NCBI RefSeq assembly: GCF_954871325.1
Contig: NC_088778.1
Location: 6,605,743 to 6,669,742 of the forward strand
Length of the DNA: 64,000 nucleotides
Origin: Gordionus sp. m RMFG-2023
Lineage: Eukaryota > Nematomorpha > Gordioida > Chordodea > Parachordodidae
Direction: 5' to 3'
The notes beneath the pieces are model-generated. The model saw only the letters and a list, made by a program, of their open reading frames with translations, did not search any database and was not told the DNA's origin. Positions 52,751 through 63,925 of this stretch are shown one piece after another. Made by a program: the position numbers and the translations under genes. The first letter of the stretch is position 1, and each line of letters begins with the position of its first letter.

Positions 52751-55700
52751 CTAAAATAACAAAATTAGTTTATAACTTTTATTAATAATAATAATAATAA
52801 AATCGAACAAACAAGAATATTATTTCCGCTAATTGCGCATAATAAATTATCCAATTCATAAAATATGACAGCACCCATAAAAGAAATATTCATTACATAT
52901 ATAATGTAAAGATAAAAAAAAATATATAACTGGCGAGTTTTTGAGGTTTAAGTTTAGCTGCATAAGGGATCGATATTTTTAAAAAAATCTACGAATGAGT
53001 ATTAATTGTTTAGGTATCTTAATAAACTACACGCATTAAAAATACGATTATCAACTTGTGCCATTTATATAAATTTTTTTGCAAAGTGCCAATTAAATCA
53101 TTCATCAGACTACCTTAGTGCATCACAAGTCTGTTCCATATCATCGGTCTAGAATTGGAGTGCTCAACTCGAAATTTACAAAATTTTTGAGGTAGAAGTG
53201 GATAACAACTTATTTATTCCCAATATATATAAAAATAAAATCTAGATTAAAAAAATATTTATTTTTTTGCCAAAATTATAGCTCTGTCAAAATTGACCAA
53301 TAAGGTGTTTATATATTTGATTTTAAACATTTGCGCAAGTGGAGCACTCCAATTCTAGGCCGACGATATAGTATTAATAAGAATGACTATAAATAAGAAA
53401 AAACTTATACCCTACCATACCCAGCCCCCACCCTACCATTATATATTTTACTTATCACGTTCCGGTGATTTTTTGGTTTGCCTGATTAATCGATAAAGTG
53501 TGTTGATATCGCGAGTCAGCAAACTGATTCGTGCCAAAAGAACGGCAGATCTAAACACGTGACCTACAAAGTAATAAAAAAATATTATCTGTCTAAATAT
53601 TTTTGCAAAATAATATAATTAATGAAAAGAAGTTCGTCAACACAATGAAAAATTATTAATAGACAAAGTGGAACCTGCAAAACTTCCAGGTCTATCACTT
53701 TCTTCCACCGGTAGTCTCCAAATAGTGTTGAAGATTTGGGGCGAGTTACACTTTTTAGTTCGGTCACCGAAAAGTGAATGAACGCGAAATTTGACGATAC
53801 CTAAATTAGGAATGGGAGTGTTTGGGTTGGTCATTTGACCTACTTCGAGAGGAGTAATAAAGGAGTTGGAAGGAACATTAATTGGCGGTGTTTGTAAAGG
53901 AGTGGATAAAATCTCAGTCCAAGGGTTAAGATAAGAGGGAGAACTATTCGGGTTATTCAAATTAGGATCGGTTATCTCAGCTTCTAAATATGGGAGAAGA
54001 ATAGGTGAAGGTTCGAATATAGATGAGATAGAGCCGGTAGCAAGCTCATTTGGCTGTGTTTGTGTTAATAAAGATACCGCAGGAGTGATCAAATTATGCG
54101 TGGAGAGAGAATTATTGTTATAACTAATAAAATTATGATTCGTAGTCAAAATATCTAACTGATTGGAAATCCTGGGCAAAAATTGGATAGTTGAGTTAGA
54201 ATAAGAAGGAATTATGTTTGGCTCTGTTAGCAATGTAGATATTCGTATGTCAGAGTTAAGCATATTTAGGTTAAAATCAGGAATGAAGTTAGGGACTGAG
54301 AAAACGCTCGAGCAATTATAATTTTCCTCTAATGGCGCATCGAACGGCGGTGTGGAAGTATTAGCAAGAAATAATGCTTCGTAATCAGTATTATGGAGAC
54401 ATTGGTTAGGTTTATCTAAGTTAGGAAGGCTCACGGCATTTTTATCATCGGCTATGACTACATCAATCTGAGTATTATTATTGTAGGAATTGGAACAAAG
54501 TTGTGTGCCAGAGTCATGATTGAATGGAAAATTTGTATCGTTCAGCGATTCGGATTGTAACGTTAGTGGATTGGTAGAAAGGAAATTGTCGTTAGGTTGG
54601 ATTCCTGAGTTACTTTTACTATATGTTGCAAGGTGAGTAGAGTCAAGGTAATTAAATTTGTTATCAGTTAACACTGGCGATACATTTGTGAATAGTGATA
54701 ATAAGTTGGGAAACGTATCCGTTATTTTAGAATTCTGATTTAAAGACGCAAATACGTTTGTGGAGGCGGTTTTGGGTGGTGAGAATAATAAGGGTGTATC
54801 TAGAACAAATGGGTATGGTGATGTGGTAGAACTGGTCATTGCCTTAATGTCCAGGTTGGGAACATTATTAAAGAGTAAAGGGATACTGTCAGTTTCATGA
54901 CGATAAATTATATTTGAGATATGTGAAGATGAATAAGCTAAATTTGTTTTTATATCATTGATCTGATTAGGGAGACCATCAAAAGCCCTAAATAACGTTC
55001 CCCTTTCTTCAGAAAAACTATCATTAATTAGTGGAACAACGACTTGCTCGTCTATATTAGGTTCTAGCAGAGCTTTAGCTATCGAAGATTCTACTGTCTT
55101 TGATTTAAATTCTGGTTCTAGAACCTTCGGCTGAATATCTGCTAAGTTTAAAGTTTGCATGTTGTCGTTAGAATTTGATGAAGTAACAACCCTTTTATTT
55201 GCCATTTCCGAATATTCCATAGTGATAGGCAAGAATTCAGATCCGATTTGCGTTGTGGTAGAATTGGTTTCCTTAGCAATAGTGGCGGCATTGCTCGATC
55301 GTTCTTCATTGAAGTTTTGTCTCCAATTTGAAGATATCTTAAGAGGAAATTCTAAATCAACGTAGGGATCTACCATGAGTTTTCGGGCTAATTCTATGTT
55401 AAACTTTTTTAAATAAAAATATAAAAGGAATTGGATGATAATTTTTTTTATTTTAAATCTTCGAAAAAAGCGGGAAAATTATTAATGCTCGAGGAAAATA
55501 AGTAATCTTAGCTTTGGATATATGAAAAATAAATTTTTTTTTTGTAAAGGTCCTCTTCCATAAATATAAGTGTAGTATCCCCATACACTCCCATCCCGAC
55601 CCCTCCTTTCCCCAGAAAATAGATTATAATATGAAAACTATTAAACAATAATTTATAATTTTAAAAGAAAACGCCAAAGGTTCCACGGCCATAAAGCCAT

Positions 55701-58700
55701 CCAATAAAATGTATGGGGAAAGACCTTCTTAATACTGCTTCAGCCCCCCCCCCCTCCCTTAGCAAAATGACTAGGTCTGCTCGGGGATATTGAAAAATAA
55801 ATGAATGGTCTGACCCATAGTATTGTGGTTAGATTTAGAATAATTTTAAATTAAGATTTTAGCCAAAATAATATTACACGAGCCTCGAGATTTCGTTAAT
55901 AAATATCCAAATCTTTGTACCATATATGAGCTAAATTTCCTGACACGAGTAATGTTTTTTTTTGAATAACATAATGGGCTAGACCTTTTTAAAAAATCGA
56001 GCCGTCTAACAACACTAAACCCTTGCAGGGTTCTAATAATACATATTATATTAATTAATCCGTAAAAATTTCGACAAAATTTCTAGTAATTAAAAACGAG
56101 GAAAGTTATTTATATACATTAATTTCAAAAAATTGTTAATTTAGAGTTTTCATTTAAAAAAGGGTAGATATTTTGTACTTTATTAATGGGATCAAACGTG
56201 AAGTAGTGATATGAAAGCCTGTAGAAGGATTTGTAATGCTGTTGAAATCGGCTTAGGCACACCTTCAATCCTCTCAAACATTTTTCGATTATTATTGAGA
56301 CGCACGTATCCATTTTGTCATGTTTTTCTCCGAGACGAGCTTGACCACAAACAGTTTTAATTTATATTTATTATAAAAATATATTTGGTTTTAATCATTA
56401 GAGAATTTGTAGTAGCTTTTCTTAACAATCGGATGCCCTTCCTGACATCAACCCATTTATGTGACTTTTACATCCCGTCAAGGAGACGGGATCATATTCT
56501 AAACCCAAATCAAAGGGAATCATTTAAATCTCCATAGGCCGTTTGGAGACATTGCCACTTCCCCGCTACGTTGAAGATGAGAAAAATGGATCTTACAAAT
56601 AGATGCCCAACCGTGACGAAAGAGGATCATAGGGGAAACTACCCGAGTAAATCTGGAAAACCTCCATTAACCGGAGAATTAAAAGAAAATAAAAGTGCAT
56701 TTCATAATTTAACAATTCAGTTACACGTAAGAAAAGATGATAAACGAATTATGTAAATAAAAGTGCGAATAAACTCGAACTACAAAGTAAGAAGAATAAA
56801 TATATTGGGAAATTGATATTAAAGTAAAATTGGTAAATGAGATTGACGCGATCCGCGGGTAAATTTTTGAAATGTTTTCTTCAGCCTGACCCTTAATAAT
56901 TTTTGATGAATGAAAACGACATAAATTTGCCTAATTCTTAAAGTTCAAAATTTATTTAGGCCCCTCCTAAAAAAAAATTTTGCAAAAGTTGCCTAGCCCG
57001 GCATGACAGAATTTTGTTGCTACCGGGCTTGGGGTCAACCTCTACTTCGTAAGATAATTATTTTTTGAGGATTAAAAGGAATTAAACATGGTTCGTAACA
57101 AGCCAATCAGCTATAAGGGGGGGGGGAATAGTAATAAAAAATAACTGTTACCATTTTCAGGATCCCATTTCTTTGAATCATAATCTGTGGTAAAAATATT
57201 CTCAGGTGGGCAATAACTTTGTTCGTCGAAAAAGCTTATGTTTAATTAATTATTTAAAAAAAATTCTATACTTTTTCGCTTTAGAAAGATCAGAATTTTA
57301 GCAATTTATATTATATATATATATATTTTATTATTTTATGCATAAAAATAACAGACGTTACTTACATACTTTACAATCTACAAAATCTCTCATCTAAATC
57401 ATAAAAAAAATTAGTATATACGAATTTTTGGTTTCAGAATGTCTCCTAAATTCGCCAGTTCTCATTCTTTTTGACTGCTTATGGTTTAAAATATTATCAC
57501 TGGTTTGCTGACAAGCAGAGAATTGAGTGTAGGGCCCTTTATCCGCTTCGTTGAGTGGTGTACCCATATTAACGGTAGAATCCATATTGCCCCGGTCATA
57601 AATAGCGACAATGAAGGGTGAGCACCAAACCTTATCCAAATTTCGATTCAGAATTTTAAAAATAATCGCCAACTCATCTCCATAGGAACTATCCTTAAAA
57701 TATTTATTGATTTCTAGGTATTTTAAGATAGACGCGTGGATTCTGTAAAATAGCTGTTTGATGGGAGAATAAAAAAAAATATATAAATTATATATATGTT
57801 AAATTTTGGAAGGTTACCATAGCTTAAATATTGTACTATAAAACTATAATTGTGAGAATAAAAAAATGTAGATTAATGAGGGTAATAACCAACAAAAAAA
57901 GGTCAATGAAGAATGTTAATTTAGTTTTTTTTAGAATAAGAGTATTAGTGTAATAAAATAAAGTTAAGTATTCGTAATCTTTCTGACAATCAGATTCACA
58001 AATAATTACCTTAAATTAGCTACATATTACTTCCACAAGATAAATGTAACCAAAAATTTTTAACTTACCTCGCATATTCCCCTTTTCTTACTTACACCGC
58101 CATTATTTAGGGATAGCCCAGTTTATTTTAGTCATGTTCTATAGGCTATAAGCTCACGATTCCAAATAACCCCTAAAAATGTAATAATATAAAATTTCGC
58201 CACTTTCGGGGCATAAATTGAAGTTAATGATTATACTACAACCTCCTATTTAAAGATTTGTCATCCAATCACGAGTTAAAATTATTATCCCGCCAAAAAT
58301 TTAATTTTAAATGAGAAATATCGAAGAAGGGGACATTTAATAACAGTCAAATCATCGAATGATATATCGTATAATATTATATAATATATTCGATAAAAGT
58401 TTTAAAAAAAACTTCTAAAATCTCTATGGACAAGAACTGGGGTGAGTGAAAATTGATTTTCTTGGGATAATAACATCCCAAACGGTGCAAGTAACCCATG
58501 GATTCCTGGTAATGCTTCAGGTATACTTCGGGATCCTGTTTGGCAGTTTTCTCGCCTATCTTACCCAGCATGTAGGAGTAGAGCCATCTTTCTTGATTGC
58601 TATCTGTTTGAGAGCAATATTTGTGTTTTGTAATATTATGTTTAATCTTAATCGAATAACTCTTAAATCGTTATAATTTCATGATATAATTTAACTTCCA

Positions 58701-61482
58701 ATTAATATTATTTATCGTTTAGTTGGTCAGTTGACCTTAAGGGGATTTTTTGTTAAGATAAAAAGAAATATTTTAATTTGTTAAATATTTCTTATATTAT
58801 TTACATATAAAAGACACTTATATATTTTATTTGACATTATCTGATCATTTTGAAGAATATTTTGATATGATTTGAAATAAAAAGCCTTTTTATTATTGAT
58901 ATTATATAATGAATAAACATTAATCATATAATAAAAATATAAATTATTCCCTGGCATTGCAAGAGTGTTTATGAAAATAAATATTATTTTAAGATTAATG
59001 AAAATTTTAAAATAAATATTCCAATTAGCAGGATCAGGTCCCCATTATTCCGTAATTGCTAAGAGTCTTTAAAATGAGATGTAACAAATAATTTTTATGA
59101 GGACCATTTGATAAAATTTAGAAGAAGGGGGGTAGAGGAACTAAATTTTAGAAGGGTGTGTCAGAGGGCAAAATTGTTATTATATTTGGAGGGGGCGCAG
59201 AATTCCCTGGAGGGAGAGGAAAATAAATGAGTGATCGGATTATTTTTGAAAGAAAGCCTAAAACGCTCAAAGGATAACCTTAAAGGAACATCATAAAAAA
59301 AATCGGCGAAGATGTTACAGCAAGGAAAAATTTTTATCTTAATTTATATAGATTTATTATTATGGTTCTAATAATAAAATTTGGATCAAAAAAAAAATAA
59401 CCTGTTATAAGTGACGCTGATTCGTAACAGAACTTTGAAATTTTTAGCATTTCCTCCTGAAAATTGATCAAAGACTCCTTTTCCTGGTCAGAAAGTCCGA
59501 ATAAGAAGTCCTATTGTTTATTTAAAAAAATACCATAACAATTTAAAACCTATTTTATTTTTTTTATTTTCATTTTTAATGTTCCTTCCTTCCCTTTTTT
59601 CTTTTCTTTCTTTATTTTAAAGGTCTTTACTCTTTTCAATTTCCTAGAGGCAGTAGAACTAAGCATGTAAGCCAGGGCACCTTTCTCGACCCACAGCGAG
59701 GTTCTGGCATGAATACTCTCAGTATCGTAATTAGAAAAATGTTCATGACTTTTAAGGGCTCGGTCGAAACAGGCCAGAGTGCCTTTGTAATGGCTGCTAT
59801 GGGGAAAGCTTTCAAAGTTGATGTTTATCTGTAGAATGATGAATGCATATTTTAAATATAAATAGATAGATTTATTAAAAAAGTGTCATTTGAAATTGTG
59901 GGTTTAGAGGTGAAATCGCATTCTAATTATCACAAATCAAGGATGACTTTAAAAATGTTGGATATATTGCAATGCAATATATTAAATTATAAGTTTTAAA
60001 AATTAATAACCGTTCTCAGAGAATGTTCGAACAAGCTGCTCCTGACTAGAGCTATCCCTGCCCATGAGTCGAACCTATCCATTGTGGCATTTTGATAACA
60101 CAGGTCTAACAAATAATATTTCAGGGCTTTACACGTGTACATATTCTTGAAGTAGTAATCGGCTAGCAAGTAATACATTTCCTTAAAAATACTCTCCATC
60201 AAAGAAGTCTTAATTCCGTTATCTATCAATTTATCTCCATCTTCTTCTAGCAATATATCTTCACCATTAAGTATGAAATGAATCAAGGACCTTAGTCTTG
60301 ATATCAATAATGGACTGCTAATGGGTGAATCTAAGAAGTTTATATCACATTTAGCGATGGGTTCGTCATCTATAAAATAATTAAAAATTTAAATCTTGAA
60401 AAAATAAAATAATATTAGGAATACCTTCCATTCTAAAGAGTTCCCCGGTTTCTAGATATTTCTTCATAGCCTTATAATCATCGTTCCTATCATTTATATC
60501 TGTTAACAGGATATTGCTTTCTCCTTCCAGAAAATATCCATCCCTATTTACTGCTTTAGTATTGTTGTATGATTCGTGACAGAATTTAAGGATATATTCC
60601 AGCAAATCTTTGATCTCGGAATTGATGGTGTTAGCTTTGGTGTGAAAAGTCGGTAATTTGGAAGGTTTGAGAAAATTAAACAGGGTGGGGGCTTGGTCCA
60701 AGCTAAATTTGACCTTTTTTTAAAATTAAAAAAATAATTATTTATTATGCTCTAAGTCAAAAATTACTCATCCAAAATTAAAAAGAATCTATTTCTTAAA
60801 AGTAAGCAACCAACAAAAAATAATAATTAAAAAATCAAGAACAAAAAAGATGTCTTAATAAATATCATAGATATTTGATTATAAAACGTTACTTTAGTAA
60901 AGTAACTCTTGTGATCCACCAAGGCTCTGTTGTTTTTCCACTTTTTGCATGTAAAATCGTACATACAAAAGTAGGCCTGCTCCATTTTGGAACTCAGCTC
61001 TTCCTTGAGATCCTCTAATTTATCGAAAATAGAAATGCATTTAACGCTATTAGCATAAAAATTCTTCGGTCTTTCATCGTCTTCGGTGATTATGCGTTCC
61101 CACTTGTGTATTTGAGCTATCACCTTTAAGGCCTCGCTGTATAACTGGGAGACATAAAATTTCAAGAAAGCTCCATTTTCCATTGTGCATATGTGGTGGC
61201 TTAAGAAAACATCGTATATTAGATTTTAAGAGCTTTTAATCAAAATAAAAAGAAAGAAAGCAAAATACAAGATTAAAAGTAATTAGTATATAATCCACTC
61301 ATAATTTATTTTAAATCACGATAGTATGTATATACCTGGCAAACATATCGTGGCACATTTCCAAGTATTTAAGGGAGAGTGGCATCAAATCCCATTCGGA
61401 TATATGATCTAACCATTCTAACCGTTTATCAAGATTTTCCTCGTTCTCAGTCATCTCCTTTGAATCAACTTTCAATTCCACA
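52678..61482 (-). CDS. CABIN1: CABIN1 (HIRA-complex subunit, Hir3 family), 3' two thirds
   Basis: Scaffold of the HIRA H3.3 chaperone complex; the vertebrate protein also binds calcineurin and MEF2. Thirteen in-phase exons: 61482-61336, 61199-60893, 60713-60425, 60369-60011, 59828-59631, 59510-59402, 58603-58413, 57753-57422, 57216-57152, 56339-56179, 55403-53675, 53563-53452, 52750-52678, giving 1356 residues. Recognisable blocks: YYLLADYYFKN with RFDSWAGIALVRSS, YMLGKIGEK with YPKKINFHSP, RIHASILKYL, CLSRFQQHYKSFYRLSYHY, and IWRLPVEESDRPGSFAG followed by RSAVLLARI. The order is the same as in human CABIN1. A ~530-residue Asn/Ser/Thr-rich insertion separates the last two blocks. After RSAVLLARI the protein ends within 60 residues, so the long vertebrate C-terminus is absent. 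The N-terminal part lies beyond the window or in tentative exons at 62613-62721 and 63926. Confidence 0.92.
52751..53451. other. CABIN1 last intron
   Basis: 701 bp, AT-rich. The octamer AATTGGAGTGC near 53154 has an inverted counterpart (GCACTCCAATT) near 53344, suggesting an old inverted-repeat element of ~200 bp. Confidence 0.45.
53452..53563 (-). CDS. CABIN1: CABIN1 penultimate exon
   Basis: (G)HVFRSAVLLARISLLTRDI then NTLYRLIRQTKKSPERD, aligned with human SHMNRSIVLLLKVLAQLRDH. Acceptor TTTGTAG; donor GATAA|GTAAAA. Without splicing a TAA follows at once, so the splice to 52750 matters for the last 24 residues. Confidence 0.85.
53675..55403 (-). CDS. CABIN1: CABIN1 giant exon with disordered insertion
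   Basis: A single 1729-bp exon open throughout. It begins FNIELARKLMVDPYVD, which continues the helical repeat (human NLQWARDVLLG), then runs for about 530 residues of Asn/Ser/Thr/Pro/Leu-rich sequence with no recognised domain, and ends KCNSPQIFNTIWRLPVEESD RPGSFAG, the conserved block. Human CABIN1 has only some 25 residues at this place. Probable intrinsically disordered loop projecting from the scaffold. Confidence 0.9.
55404..56178. other. CABIN1 intron upstream of the giant exon
   Basis: Contains an eroded N1 MITE at 55818-56017 and a C-run near 55745. Confidence 0.5.
55818..56017. mobile_element. hAT-type MITE, family N1, copy 7 (left end eroded)
   Basis: Left end TAGTATTGTGGTTAGATTT, right end GAGCCGTCTAACAACACTA; interior blocks GCCTCGAGATTTCGTTAA and ATATGAG shared with other copies. 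No target duplication visible. Confidence 0.7.
56179..56339 (-). CDS. CABIN1: CABIN1 exon (CLSRF block)
   Basis: (A)RLGEKHDKMDTCVSIIIEK then CLRGLKVCLSRFQQHYKSFY RLSYHYFTFDPINK; human equivalent [20 protein letters not shown]. Acceptor GGTCAAG, donor AAA|GTACAA. Confidence 0.9.
56340..57151. other. CABIN1 intron with SINE-like and hAT-like remnants
   Basis: A GC-richer segment (about 56425-56760) begins near GGATGCCCTTCCTGACATCA, a phrase known from SINE/LINE tails in several animals. A second remnant (about 56845-57050) ends GGGGTCAACCTCTA, like a hAT-Ac end. Confidence 0.45.
57152..57216 (-). CDS. CABIN1: CABIN1 short exon
   Basis: (S)YCPPENIFTTDYDSKKWDP EN, 65 bp, chosen because it is the only frame open between a CAAAG acceptor and a G|GTAACA donor that joins both neighbours in phase. 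No clear human counterpart; least certain of the internal exons. Confidence 0.65.
57422..57753 (-). CDS. CABIN1: CABIN1 exon (HASILKYL block)
   Basis: LFYRIHASILKYLEINKYFK then variable sequence to RRHSETKN. Human equivalent VYFRLHASILKLL. Acceptor CAAACAG, donor AATTC|GTATAT. Confidence 0.88.
57754..58412. other. CABIN1 intron
   Basis: 659 bp, AT-rich, nothing recognised. Confidence 0.45.
58413..58603 (-). CDS. CABIN1: CABIN1 exon (YMLGK block)
   Basis: (D)SNQERWLYSYMLGKIGEKT through YLKHYQESMGYLHRL to YYPKKINFHSPQFLSIEILE. Human: HYMLGKVAEK ... YPKKIHYHNPPEL. Acceptor CAAACAG, donor GAA|GTTTTT. Confidence 0.93.
58604..59401. other. CABIN1 intron
   Basis: 798 bp, AT-rich, nothing recognised. 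Confidence 0.45.
59402..59510 (-). CDS. CABIN1: CABIN1 exon
   Basis: DFLFGLSDQEKESLINFQEE then MLKISKFCYESASLIT, aligned with human ELPPELVQQMEGRRDSMLET. Acceptor ACAATAG, donor ACAG|GTTATT. Confidence 0.88.
59631..59828 (-). CDS. CABIN1: CABIN1 exon (helical repeat)
   Basis: ININFESFPHSSHYKGTLAC then FDRALKSHEHFSNYDT through SLWVEKGALAYMLSSTASRK LKR; human [20 protein letters not shown]. TPR-like helical pair. Acceptor TTCTACAG, donor AGA|GTAAAG. Confidence 0.92.
60011..60369 (-). CDS. CABIN1: CABIN1 exon (DSWAG block)
   Basis: (D)DEPIAKCDINFLDSPISSP through KEMYYLLADYYFKNMYTCKA to RFDSWAGIALVRSSLFEHSL. Human [20 protein letters not shown] and RFDSWAGMALARAS. Strongest single piece of evidence for the identity. 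Donor ACG|GTTATT. Confidence 0.95.
60425..60713 (-). CDS. CABIN1: CABIN1 exon
   Basis: VKFSLDQAPTLFNFLKPSKL PTF then the region before the DSWAG block; human [20 protein letters not shown] LPEF. Acceptor AAAAAAG, donor GAAG|GTATTC. Confidence 0.92.
60893..61199 (-). CDS. CABIN1: CABIN1 exon
   Basis: HHICTMENGAFLKFYVSQLY through SSKMEQAYFCMYDFTCKKWK; human CCNSDGALLRFYVRVLQ and EQCFYCLYSFPSKKSK. Starts before the first ATG (61183): the preceding in-frame residues HHICT follow a CTTAAG acceptor. Donor AAA|GTAACG. Confidence 0.92.
61336..61482 (-). CDS. CABIN1: CABIN1 exon, most upstream confident one
   Basis: VELKVDSKEMTENEENLDKR then LEWLDHISEWDLMPLSLKYL EMCHDMFA; human METPMLPSSLMLLNTAHEYL. 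Enters in phase 2 (AATTAG acceptor then one base), so there must be an upstream exon. Donor CCAG|GTATAT. Confidence 0.88.
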
Positions 61483-62612
61483 CTAATTATTTTTATGAAT
61501 GAATGACTGAATTAAATAACGAGAATGAAAATGAAGGAAATATTTTTAAATAAATTAGATTAATTTTTTTTACATATGAAAATAAAGCTAAATGTGTTTC
61601 TTTCTTGCATTTTTTTTTCTCTTTCTTCCTTTAACATTAAAATCCTCAAAAATTGAGCAGCTTTTTATTAGACACTTCTAGTGTTGTTAAACGGCTCATT
61701 TTGAGCCGATTTTTAAAAACGGCTAACTCAATAATTCATTCAGAAAAATATTACCTAAGCCTGAAGATTTTGCTCATAGAAGGAACAATGGTCTAGGCAT
61801 ATATTATCGAAATCTTGAGGCTTAGGCAATATTTTTCTGGTTAAAAATCGGCTCAAAACGAGCCGTTTAACAACACTAGACACTTCTAAAGACAATTTGA
61901 TAAAATAAAAAGCGCGCCCAACCCGGGTTGGCTAAGACACGAGTGTTAAATTTAGCTTTTTAAACATGGATGATGTCAGAAGAAACCTTATTTTACTCAT
62001 TAGAATCGGTCTGAGAAAAGCAAAAATGGGCCTGGCTTGCAGGCCTTGGCTTTAATTATTATATCTCCCCCTATATATTGGAGATACATACAATTTTTGA
62101 GAGATCAATCATAATTTTGATTGACAATCAATCCTGCCTTTAATGTCGTTAAGGAACAATGTATTAAGCATCTGTTGGCAGGTCGTAATCATCATCAAAC
62201 CAAAAATATTTTCAGACTGAAGTGGCATTAGAATGCGGTAAAAAAAATATCGGCATATTTTTGAGGTTTAAAAATTTATGAAAATTATGAAAAAAACGCC
62301 CTAATTATATGAGCTTTAGAATCTTTGATTTTAATAAAAATATAATCTGTAAATATTGTAAAGATAGCTCGAAAAAGGACCATCAAGTTTGGGTATGACC
62401 CTACCCCCTAATGTAAAATATTTTTAGGAAAAATTTTGTGTTAATGTGATATTTAGACGATTGTTCATTTCTTTTAAATTGATAAAATTCCTTTCTTAAT
62501 TTTCTGAAGAGGCTAAAATTCGTATAGAATGAACGTTTCACCTTTTCTGTTTCCAAAAGTAAAATAAAAGTGAACACAGTATATTGGTATTACTTTATTA
62601 ACCAATCATTAC
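61483..62612. other. CABIN1 upstream intron
   Basis: Holds the N1 MITE at 61679-61878; the remainder is AT-rich without recognised features. Confidence 0.5.
61679..61878. mobile_element. hAT-type MITE, family N1, copy 8 (best preserved)
   Basis: 200 bp, ends TAGTGTTGTTAAACGGCTC and its inverted match GAGCCGTTTAACAACACTA, exact 8-bp duplication GACACTTC (61671-61678 and 61879-61886). Near-perfect ends make this the probable youngest copy in the window. Confidence 0.93.
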
Positions 62613-62721
62613 CTTAGCACTCGAGAGTCTTCAACTGTAATCGGTTTCAATTTATAGTATCTAATCCATCCTATTTTGATATTACATCTTCTATAGATGC
62701 AACGATTCCATTTAACTACTT
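62613..62721 (-). CDS. CABIN1: Candidate CABIN1 upstream exon
   Basis: Open frame VVKWNRCIYRRCNIKIGWIR then YYKLKPITVEDSRVL with a good donor (CTAAG|GTAATG) that leaves in phase 2, exactly what the exon at 61482 requires. Acceptor ATTAAG is weak. Similarity to human VLPWIILHRII is slight, so this rests on phase and donor quality. Confidence 0.35.
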
Positions 62722-63925
62722 CTTAATGCTACTATTACTAAATTATTAAAGTATCAAGGCTACATCGAGAGACATCAAGTCTCATATTTTGAGATACGCA
62801 AATAATTTTTTTATCATGATGATAGTCATTTTTTAAAGATATTTCGTTTATTTAATTTCCTACGTCATAATTGCTTTAGTGCTTCTAAATTCTTAGTTCT
62901 ATCTTGAATCTTGATATGAATTTTAGTAATTTACCTATTTTGCTATAAATTTTTTTTTTTACTGCTTACCAAATGCATAGAAGATTAAACTAAAATGCAT
63001 AATATTTAGTCGTTACATATTAGTTTGCTTTAGAATTAGTGCACTCAAATGTTTTGGAAACATCATGTTTAGGATTGAATCTTAATATGAGTCATTATTC
63101 GTATCAAGTAAATATAACTCGATTCAAAATACAATGAGTTTTGAATTACTTTACTTCTATATCTATTAATAAATAAAGGGAAAAGAATAAATTATGATTC
63201 AAAAATATTTCAAAATCGGGGAAAACTAAACCTTAATGAGAAAAACAAGTAATGCCAAAGTAATTTTTTTTTTATTTTACAGCATTCTAATGCCTCGTCA
63301 CCCTGAGATCACAGTTAGAGCGAATTCGAGGAGAAGTATACAAAATGAATGTAAAATTATTATGTTTATTACATTTTTCGTAATTCCGCCGCAAACTCAC
63401 GCTAATTGTGAATTCAGGGCCAGAATGCTTTATAATGCGCCATACAACATAGAGGCAGAATTGGTTATTTATCAAAACTAGATCCGATCCGTCAAGGATT
63501 CTTAGGTAAAGAAAAATTAGATGTACAAAATCATATAATGCTGAAAGTAGAAGCATGCACATCAGGCCTGTGTTCGCCATTCCCTGGTTATTTTTATAAA
63601 ATGGCTGACAAAATCTCGTTTATTAATTAATATTCTAATTTCGCAAGGTAGTAATAAGCTTAGTTTTAAACCGTATTACACTATCTAAAAAAATATAACA
63701 TTGTGAATAATTTAACCGAGATATAAAATATTTTTCCAAATATAAAAAAAACCATGCCTAAAATGATATTTTAGAAAAATCAAAACACTCAAAAATATTG
63801 GTAGATTATATTATCAGAATTATAATATGAATTAAAAGAAATTTCGACAATGAAATAACAGTTGTTTTGGGGTGCTGTCAAAAAGGTCAACATAGCCAAT
63901 TTTTAAAAATTAATAATATCTAAAC
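62722..63925. other. Upstream CABIN1 intron or intergenic sequence
   Basis: Opposed open frames at 63236-63580 on both strands have no homology or compatible splice sites. Nothing else recognised. Confidence 0.4.

Noticed and set aside
56571-56756. 61-codon plus-strand frame in a CABIN1 intron
   Set aside because: Lies in a SINE-like GC-richer repeat, with no splice or homology support.
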